From Pseudomonadota bacterium (GTDB lineage: Bacteria; Pseudomonadota; Alphaproteobacteria; Micropepsales; Micropepsaceae), in NCBI GenBank assembly GCA_021804785.1, contig JAJZGY010000010.1:1-55600 (forward strand): DNA of 55,600 bases, in the 5' to 3' direction. Within the stretch, counting starts at the first letter, position 1. Each line of letters starts with the position of its first letter. The position numbers were made by a program, and so were the translations under genes. The notes beneath the pieces were generated by a model, which searched no databases, was not told the origin of the DNA, and saw only the letters and a program-made list of their open reading frames with translations. Positions 50,397 to 55,600 of this stretch are shown here, piece by piece.

Positions 50397-50715
50397 GTTC
50401 GGCCTCTTGGAGTTCTCCTGATCCTGGACGGTTATGGTTAAGATCGGGTTTCTGCTCAGTCGGGCATGATGGAACAGGCCTGGATCGTGGCTGTTTGAGC
50501 ACCGGCCGTCCTCTTGGTGGCGAGGCGCACCGGTGGGCTCGCTGCCTCACCTGGCGGATCCGAGGTCCGGATCCGCCCAGAAGACTTGCCCTGATTGGCA
50601 CGCCCGCGGTTTCGGGTGGGATGGTCCGGGCGCCAGTTACTGATGTCTGCGCGGTTGCAACCTTGACAGTTCGCAGGGTTTTGCGCTGCAGGAGAACGAT
50701 GTTGGCTTATCGGGG
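50397..50715. other. 319-base intergenic region between divergent ATP-grasp and DUF938 genes
   Basis: I see no supported gene. A perfect 9-base inverted repeat, GGCGGATCC at 50553-50561 and GGATCCGCC at 50569-50577, encloses a 7-base loop; it could be a regulatory hairpin or operator. Short open frames on the minus strand lack ribosome sites and recognisable sequence. Promoters for both genes must lie here. Confidence 0.5.
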
Positions 50716-51315
50716 ATGAGCATGCGCCACGCGCCGGCCACACTTCGCAACCGCGAACCGATTCTGAATGTCCTGAAACAGGTGTTGCCTCACCGCGGGC
50801 TGTTGCTGGAAATCGCGAGTGGCACGGGCGAACACGCCGTCTTCATGGCGCCGGAACTTGGCGAGCTTTTCTGGCAGCCAAGCGAGATGGATGGGGCCGT
50901 CCTTGCTGATATAGATGAAAGAACCATCACCGCAGGCTGCCAACGTATCCTGCCCGCATTGCAGCTTGATGTGACCGCCGCAACTTGGCCGCTCAGCCAT
51001 GCGGATGCGGTCTTCTGTTGCAATATGATCCATATTGCGCCATGGGCGGCCGCTGAGAGCATGTTTACTGGCGCGGCGCGCCTTCTTCGGCCGTCCTCGC
51101 TCCTCATCCTCTATGGACCGTTCAGACGCCATGGCGTCCATACCGCGGCGTCCAACGCGCAGTTCGAATCCTGGCTGCAGGGTATTGATCCACGCTTTGC
51201 GGTGCGCTGCCTTGATAATGACGTGATACCGCTTGCCCGCGCCAACGGCTTTGAGTTGGCCGACATCGTTGCGATGCCGGCCAACAACTTCACCGTTATT
51301 TGGCGCCGGTGCTAG
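50716..51315 (+). CDS. DUF938 methyltransferase-like protein
   Basis: This 199-residue protein matches DUF938, a class I methyltransferase-like family. It has RNREPILNVLKQVLPHRGLLLEIASGTGEHAVF (motif I), DIDERTI, then DAVFCCNMIHIAPW and ENG-like AASNAQFESWL. Function is unknown across the family. It ends with a 4-base convergent overlap with the DoxX gene and is divergent from the ATP-grasp gene. Confidence 0.9.
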   Translation: MSMRHAPATLRNREPILNVLKQVLPHRGLLLEIASGTGEHAVFMAPELGELFWQPSEMDGAVLADIDERTITAGCQRILPALQLDVTAATWPLSHADAVFCCNMIHIAPWAAAESMFTGAARLLRPSSLLILYGPFRRHGVHTAASNAQFESWLQGIDPRFAVRCLDNDVIPLARANGFELADIVAMPANNFTVIWRRC

Positions 51316-51698
51316 CTGCGATCGATGCTCCAGGGACCAGGTCCTGCCGCAGCGATGTAAAGGAAGACGAAGCAATATAGGATTGCCTCGTCGCCCTGAT
51401 TAAGCAGGGGAATCCACTGACCGGACTGGCCAACGTGATAGAGCCAGTACGCCACCGCCATTTCGCCTGAACAAATGAAGGCGGCGATGCGTGTGAAAAG
51501 GCCGAGGCCAATCAGCACGCCGCCTACGAGTTCGATGAGGCCTGCGGCCAGCAGAAGTGGCGGCAGATGTCCGGTCATTAACGGTTCGGGATAACCGAAC
51601 AGCTTTGCGGTTGCGTGCTGCAGGAAGAGCAGTGCAACGACGATGCGCAGAATACTCAGCAATTTCGGCTGATGGTTTTGCAAAAACTGCAGTTCCAT
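51312..51698 (-). CDS. DoxX family membrane protein
   Basis: This 128-residue protein has four hydrophobic helices and the DoxX pattern LRIVVALLFLQHATAKLFGYPEP and GLIELVGGVLIGLGLFTRIAA. DoxX proteins include the small subunit of a thiosulfate-quinone oxidoreductase and catalase-associated membrane proteins; the role here is unknown. Its ATG follows a weak purine stretch. It overlaps the convergent DUF938 gene by 4 bases. Confidence 0.88.
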   Translation of the reverse strand: MELQFLQNHQPKLLSILRIVVALLFLQHATAKLFGYPEPLMTGHLPPLLLAAGLIELVGGVLIGLGLFTRIAAFICSGEMAVAYWLYHVGQSGQWIPLLNQGDEAILYCFVFLYIAAAGPGPWSIDRS

Positions 51699-51757
51699 AG
51701 TTGGTTTCCCCCAAGGTTATGCGGGGCATCATAGCCGATTTTCCGGCCAGCCTGAAA

Positions 51758-53104
51758 TCAGGAGGGGTGACTGGCCAGCCAGTGTTCAAGCCAGTGGATG
51801 TTATAGTCGCCATTGATGATGTCGGGTTCGCGGACCAGACGCTGAAACAGCGGAATCGTGGTCTCAATCCCGGCGACGACGAGTTCGTCAAGCGCGCGCC
51901 GCAGGCGCATCAGACATTCGTTGCGGTTACGGCCGTGGACGATCAGCTTGCCCGCCAGGCTGTCATAGTAGGGCGGAATGCGGTAGCCCGTGTACATCGC
52001 CGAATCAAAGCGCACGCCAAGCCCACCCGGCGGATGAAATGCCTCAATAAGCCCCGGTGACGGCCTGAAAGTAAAAGGATTTTCGGCATTGATCCGGCAC
52101 TCGATGGCGTGTCCCGAGATGGTGATGTCGCGCTGTTCGAGTTCGAGCGGAAACCCGGCAGCGATGCGAAGCTGCTCGCGCACGATGTCGATCCCGGTAA
52201 TGGCTTCTGTGACGGGATGCTCGACCTGGAGGCGTGTGTTCATCTCAATGAAGTAAAAACAACCATCCTCAAACAGAAATTCGATGGTACCAGCGCCCAG
52301 ATATCCTAGCTTCTCGAGCGCAGTGGTGACCGTCCGTCCGATTTCTTGGCGCTGAGTCGCATTGAGTGCGGGCGAAGGGGCTTCTTCCCACACTTTCTGG
52401 TGTCTTCGCTGGAGCGAGCAGTCCCGCTCGCCCAGATGCAGGATCTTGCCAAACGAATCGGCAAGAACCTGAACTTCGATGTGCCGGGGGCGCGTGAGGT
52501 ACTTTTCGAGGTAGACCGCGTCATTGCCAAAGGCGGCCTTGGCTTCCGCGCGCGCCGTGGCCAGGGCGAGGTTGAGTTCGCTCTCCGAGCGGGCGACCTT
52601 CATGCCACGGCCGCCACCGCCGGCCGACGCCTTGATCAGCACGGGATAACCGATATCGCGGGCAATGCGTTTGGCTTCGTCATCGGAGCTGACGCCGCCA
52701 TCTGATCCCGGCACGGTGGGAATGCCAGCCGATTTGGCGGCCTGCTTCGCCGCAATCTTGTCCCCCATCAGGCGGATCTGTTCGGGCTCCGGCCCGATGA
52801 ATACAAGACCATGTTCCTTTACGATTTCGGCGAAACGGGCGTTTTCCGACAAAAAGCCGTATCCCGGATGGATCGCCTCGGCGCCGGTAATCTCGCAGGC
52901 CGCGATGATTTGCGGAATGTTGAGATAGGACTGCGCTGCGGCAGGGGGGCCCACACACACGCTTTCGTCGGCAAGGCGCACATGCATGGCGTCGGCATCG
53001 GCGGTGCTGTGTATGGCGACCGTCGAGATGCCCATTTCCTTGCATGCGCGATTGATGCGTAGGGCGATTTCGCCACGATTGGCGATGAGGACTTTTTCGA
53101 ACAT
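51758..53104 (-). CDS. accC: Acetyl-CoA carboxylase, biotin carboxylase subunit
   Basis: This 448-residue ATP-grasp enzyme carboxylates biotin on AccB. It has [13 protein letters not shown] (ATP loop), [29 protein letters not shown] and [14 protein letters not shown]. It starts one base after the accB stop on the same strand, forming the aroQ-accB-accC order typical of alphaproteobacteria. Together with AccB and the AccAD transferase elsewhere, it commits acetyl-CoA to fatty acid synthesis. Confidence 0.97.
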   Translation of the reverse strand: MFEKVLIANRGEIALRINRACKEMGISTVAIHSTADADAMHVRLADESVCVGPPAAAQSYLNIPQIIAACEITGAEAIHPGYGFLSENARFAEIVKEHGLVFIGPEPEQIRLMGDKIAAKQAAKSAGIPTVPGSDGGVSSDDEAKRIARDIGYPVLIKASAGGGGRGMKVARSESELNLALATARAEAKAAFGNDAVYLEKYLTRPRHIEVQVLADSFGKILHLGERDCSLQRRHQKVWEEAPSPALNATQRQEIGRTVTTALEKLGYLGAGTIEFLFEDGCFYFIEMNTRLQVEHPVTEAITGIDIVREQLRIAAGFPLELEQRDITISGHAIECRINAENPFTFRPSPGLIEAFHPPGGLGVRFDSAMYTGYRIPPYYDSLAGKLIVHGRNRNECLMRLRRALDELVVAGIETTIPLFQRLVREPDIINGDYNIHWLEHWLASHPS

Positions 53105-53105
53105 A

Positions 53106-53597
53106 TCAGCCCAGCACGACTAGGGCCTGGCCGTACTCAACCGGCTCGCCGTCTCGGACACAGACTTCCTTGATGACGCCGGACCGCGGCGCACTGATCG
53201 GGTTCATAGTTTTCATCGCTTCGACGATGAGAAGCGTGTCGCCTTCCTTGACGCTGTCTCCAGGCTTGACAAATGCCGGGGCACCGGGCTCGGGAGCGAT
53301 ATAGACCGTTCCGACCATCGGCGAGGGGACGGTGCCAGCCGCAGGTGCTTCGCGCCGCGCAGGGGACGCTTCTGAGGTCATTCCGGGAGTGGGAAGAGCT
53401 GCCGACGCCGCCGGGGGGACTCCACCATGGACGATATTGATCTGGCGGGCGACCCGGATACGCAGACCGGCTTGCTCGACCTCGATTTCTGTGAGGCTGG
53501 TCTCAGTCAAAAGCTCCGCCAGTTCGCGGATGACCGAGGCATCAATGCTGTTGGGCCGTGGAGATGGTTGCGCCTCTTTGGCGTCTTTGCTGCTCAT
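53106..53597 (-). CDS. accB: Acetyl-CoA carboxylase biotin carboxyl carrier protein
   Basis: This 163-residue protein carries biotin on the Lys in [13 protein letters not shown] near the C-terminus, inside the usual barrel; an Ala/Pro-rich linker precedes it. The N-terminal helix [20 protein letters not shown] is characteristic of alphaproteobacterial AccB. I chose the ATG at 53597 because it overlaps the aroQ stop (ATGA) and begins MSSKDAKEA; open frame further upstream lies in aroQ. accC starts one base after its stop. Confidence 0.95.
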   Translation of the reverse strand: MSSKDAKEAQPSPRPNSIDASVIRELAELLTETSLTEIEVEQAGLRIRVARQINIVHGGVPPAASAALPTPGMTSEASPARREAPAAGTVPSPMVGTVYIAPEPGAPAFVKPGDSVKEGDTLLIVEAMKTMNPISAPRSGVIKEVCVRDGEPVEYGQALVVLG

Positions 53598-54049
53598 GCG
53601 TTCGCGTCCTTGAGAAGCTTGGCCAGTGCGTCGACGGCCAAGAGGTAGCCTTGCTCTTTCAATCCGCAAATCACTCCGGTGGCAATGGGGCTGACATAGG
53701 AGTGATGCCGGAAGGATTCCCGAGCGTAAGGGTTGGAGAGATGGACTTCGATCAGGGGCTGGTCAAGCGTCCGCAAGGCATCATGAATGGCGACCGAGGT
53801 GTGGGTGAATGCGCCAGCATTGAGAATCACCCCACTGGCCTCGTCTCGGGCCTCCTGGATCCAGTCGACGAGCGTACCTTCATGATTTGACTGGCGAAAT
53901 GTCACCAGAAGCTGGTGTGCGGCGGCACGGGCTACCACCGCCGCCTCAATGTCACTTAGGCGCGTGCGGCCATAGATCTCGGGTTCGCGAAGGCCCAAAA
54001 GGTTGAGATTGGGCCCGTTCAGCACATATATCGGCCTGTCTTTGGCCAA
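53594..54049 (-). CDS. aroQ: 3-dehydroquinate dehydratase, type II
   Basis: This 151-residue enzyme is the type II dehydroquinase of the shikimate pathway. It has [21 protein letters not shown] (catalytic Tyr in EIYG), [25 protein letters not shown] and [18 protein letters not shown] prefer the TTG at 54049, with GGGAG 5 bases upstream and the family's usual length; an upstream TTG at 54106 would add 19 residues. The stop overlaps the accB ATG by 4 bases. The divergent thiSG gene starts 84 bases upstream. Confidence 0.93.
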   Translation of the reverse strand: MAKDRPIYVLNGPNLNLLGLREPEIYGRTRLSDIEAAVVARAAAHQLLVTFRQSNHEGTLVDWIQEARDEASGVILNAGAFTHTSVAIHDALRTLDQPLIEVHLSNPYARESFRHHSYVSPIATGVICGLKEQGYLLAVDALAKLLKDANA

Positions 54050-54133
54050 AGGTTTCTCCCGTTCACCCGGTTTGCGCAAGTCGTTATACTGGGCGAGCGC
54101 GGCCAATGGAAATACCAGCTAGGAACAGGCTTT

Positions 54134-55120
54134 ATGTCGCTTCATGTGATTATCAACGGCGAGGATCGCGAATTGTCCGGGACCATGACCCTCTCTGCTC
54201 TGTTGACTGAGCTGGGGATCGAGACCGGCAAGATCGCGATTGAGCGCAATCTCGAGATCGTGCCGCGCTCTCAATATGATAGCCTGGAGATAGGGGCCGG
54301 CGACCGGCTAGAGATCGTTCACTTCATCGGGGGAGGCAATCTGCCGTCGGCCGAGCAGCCGCTGGTCATCGCCGGTCGTCAGTTCCACTCGCGGCTGATT
54401 GTGGGGACTGGCAAATACAAGAGTTACGCTGAAAATGCTGCAGCGTTGGAGGCCTCCGGCGCTGAAATGGTGACGGTCGCAGTCCGCCGGGTCAATCTGA
54501 GCGATCCGGACCAGCCGAAGCTCATGGATTTCATCGATCCCAGAAAATACACCTATCTGCCCAATACGGCGGGCTGCTTCACCGGTGAAGATGCGGTCCG
54601 AACCCTGCGTCTTGCGCGGGAGGTCGGTGGCTGGGATCTCGTCAAGCTCGAAGTGCTGGGTGATCGCAAGACGCTCTATCCCGACATGATCGAGACCTTG
54701 CGGGCCACCGAGTTGCTGATCAAGGATGGCTTTCAGGTCATGGTCTATTGCAGCGATGATCCCTTGATGGCCAAACGGCTTGAGGAGCTCGGTGCCTGCG
54801 CCATCATGCCTCTCGCGGCCCCCATTGGGTCTGGTCTTGGGCTACAGAACCCGGTTGGCATCCGCATGATTGTCGAGGAGGCCAAGGTACCGGTCATTGT
54901 GGATGCCGGAGTGGGCACTGCCTCTGATGCGGCCATAGCCATGGAGCTTGGCTGTGACGCAGTATTGATGAACACCGCCATCGCCGAGGCCAAGCATCCG
55001 GTGCTGATGGCCGCTGCCATGAAGCACGCGGTGCAGGCGGGACGGCTCGCCTATCTGGCCGGGCGCATGCCCAAAAAACGCTATGCCGATCCTTCCAGTC
55101 CGTTGGCAGGGCTGATCTGA
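54134..55120 (+). CDS. thiSG: ThiS-ThiG fusion (sulfur carrier plus thiazole synthase)
   Basis: This 328-residue protein joins two thiazole-synthesis proteins in one frame. Residues 1-68 are ThiS, a ubiquitin-like sulfur carrier ([14 protein letters not shown], then [10 protein letters not shown]). ThiG starts at about residue 76 ([20 protein letters not shown]) and keeps the Schiff-base Lys K171 in VKLEVLGD, matching K95-96 of stand-alone ThiG, and GSGLGLQNP for phosphate binding. Normally ThiS ends with a free Gly-Gly carboxylate that ThiF adenylates and that receives sulfur; here GGG is internal, at 66-68. No other thi gene is in the window. Confidence 0.9.
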   Translation: MSLHVIINGEDRELSGTMTLSALLTELGIETGKIAIERNLEIVPRSQYDSLEIGAGDRLEIVHFIGGGNLPSAEQPLVIAGRQFHSRLIVGTGKYKSYAENAAALEASGAEMVTVAVRRVNLSDPDQPKLMDFIDPRKYTYLPNTAGCFTGEDAVRTLRLAREVGGWDLVKLEVLGDRKTLYPDMIETLRATELLIKDGFQVMVYCSDDPLMAKRLEELGACAIMPLAAPIGSGLGLQNPVGIRMIVEEAKVPVIVDAGVGTASDAAIAMELGCDAVLMNTAIAEAKHPVLMAAAMKHAVQAGRLAYLAGRMPKKRYADPSSPLAGLI

Positions 55121-55143
55121 AACGCGATCTGCCATGGCGGGAT

Positions 55144-55163
55144 GGACAGTGCCGAAACTGTCC
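55144..55163. terminator. Hairpin between convergent thiSG and DsbA-like genes
   Basis: A perfect 7-base inverted repeat, GGACAGT (55144-55150) and ACTGTCC (55157-55163), is separated by a 6-base loop. It lies between the two convergent genes and its right arm touches the end of the minus-strand gene. No T-tract follows in either direction, so termination is tentative. Confidence 0.4.
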
Positions 55164-55600
55164 TAGCTCGAGCGCTGGCGCATCAGCTGCGCCAGCTGTT
55201 TCGCGTTGACGGCTCCTTCGCGCATCCGTCCATCGACAATGAAGGCTGGTGTGCCGTCGATATCGGCGGCCATGGCCAGGGCATTGGCATTGTTAATGGT
55301 TTCGGTAACCGACGCAGCTTGCGCATCGTGTTGTAATTTTTTCACGTCCAGTCCCACCTTTTGCGCAATGGCGAGCGCGATCTTGCGGTCGACCAAGCCT
55401 TGTTGACGCATCATGGCAAAATGATAGGCGAGATACTTGGCCGGCTGGGCCCGCGCTGCGATGGCAAGGCGAGCTGCTGCTACCGATGCGTTACCCTTGA
55501 TGGGGAATTCAATGAAGGCGAAACGGGCGTCCTTTTTGTGGGCGTTGTAGAACGCTTCGACTGCCGGATTGGAGGCTCGGCAAAATGGGCAATTGTAGTC
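55163..55600 (-). CDS. DsbA family thiol-disulfide oxidoreductase (partial, 5' end outside window)
   Basis: The visible 145 residues are the C-terminal part of a thioredoxin-fold protein that runs off the right edge. The first residues in view are DYNCPFCRASNP, giving the CPFC active site just inside the window. Later come KYLAYHFAMM and INNANALAMAADIDGTPAFIVDGRM, where the cis-Pro (TPAF) is typical of DsbA/DsbG/27-kDa outer membrane protein-like members. It probably acts in the periplasm, but the signal peptide lies outside the window, so its exact role cannot be told. Confidence 0.88.
   Translation of the reverse strand, partial: DYNCPFCRASNPAVEAFYNAHKKDARFAFIEFPIKGNASVAAARLAIAARAQPAKYLAYHFAMMRQQGLVDRKIALAIAQKVGLDVKKLQHDAQAASVTETINNANALAMAADIDGTPAFIVDGRMREGAVNAKQLAQLMRQRSS

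Noticed and set aside
50456..50743. Minus-strand small open frame upstream of the ATP-grasp gene as a possible peptide precursor
   Set aside because: It has no ribosome site, no leader-core pattern and overlaps the DUF938 start; I could not support a peptide substrate.
51160..51185. T-loop-like sequence GTTCGAATCC suggesting a tRNA
   Set aside because: It lies in frame inside the DUF938 coding sequence (codons for QFESWL), and no matching acceptor or anticodon stems surround it.

Overview
The window reads as the chromosome of an alphaproteobacterium with high GC content. The evidence is an aa3 oxidase cluster in the alphaproteobacterial order (coxB, coxA, ctaB, coxF-like, coxC, DUF983, surf1, then thrC and an M16 peptidase), an NDUFA12-type complex I accessory subunit next to mlaD and a DUF2155 gene, an ispH-thrB-rnhA operon, a long B12-dependent class II ribonucleotide reductase, and glycine decarboxylase split into two subunits. 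I cannot fix the genus from sequence alone. Almost everything is core metabolism. There is one decayed insertion sequence, and I saw no prophage, CRISPR array, rRNA or tRNA.

Layout. 1-4001 (minus): ubiD, a two-domain aspartyl protease, a MAPEG protein and pmbA, which runs off the left edge. 4200-8115: an amino acid permease, then two divergent citrate-synthase-like genes; one carries an N-terminal helix-turn-helix domain, and a palindromic operator candidate lies between them. 8082-11276 (minus): a methyltransferase, a fatty acid desaturase, a second MAPEG protein and ubiA. 11531-13770: rsmE and gshA. 13801-17999 (minus): a small membrane protein, pirin, an aldo/keto reductase, DUF952 and tldD. 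18295-23951: the aa3 oxidase operon, which lacks ctaG. 23988-30243: thrC, an M16 peptidase, a GNAT acetyltransferase and a membrane PAS-GGDAF-EAL protein. 30279-33977: an AlgH-like protein, a peroxiredoxin, rnhA, thrB and ispH. 34143-36433: a putative lipoprotein and argS. 36440-36979: an ISAs1-type transposase remnant. 37172-41852: a tandem glycine riboswitch followed by gcvT-gcvH-gcvPA-gcvPB, closed by a hairpin shared with convergent nrdJ (42062-45808). 46322-48343: the NDUFA12 homologue, mlaD, DUF2155 and, on the opposite strand, aat. 48752-51698: a small flagellar-rod-like protein, an ATP-grasp protein, a DUF938 methyltransferase and a DoxX protein. 51758-54049 (minus): aroQ-accB-accC. 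54134-55120: a thiS-thiG fusion. A DsbA-like gene runs off the right edge.

How the genes work together. UbiA and UbiD belong to ubiquinone synthesis, which feeds complex I (NDUFA12 homologue) and the aa3 oxidase. ThrB and ThrC are the last two steps to threonine. The riboswitch probably senses glycine and switches on the glycine cleavage system. AccB and AccC, with the desaturase, serve fatty acid synthesis and modification. TldD and PmbA are the two halves of one protease.

The places most worth a second look are the citrate-synthase pair with its operator (6879-6911), the orphan rod-like protein beside an ATP-grasp ligase (48752-50396), the internal ThiS di-glycine in a ThiS-ThiG fusion (54134-55120), the absence of ctaG from the cox operon, and the 148-base convergent overlap of aat with the DUF2155 gene.
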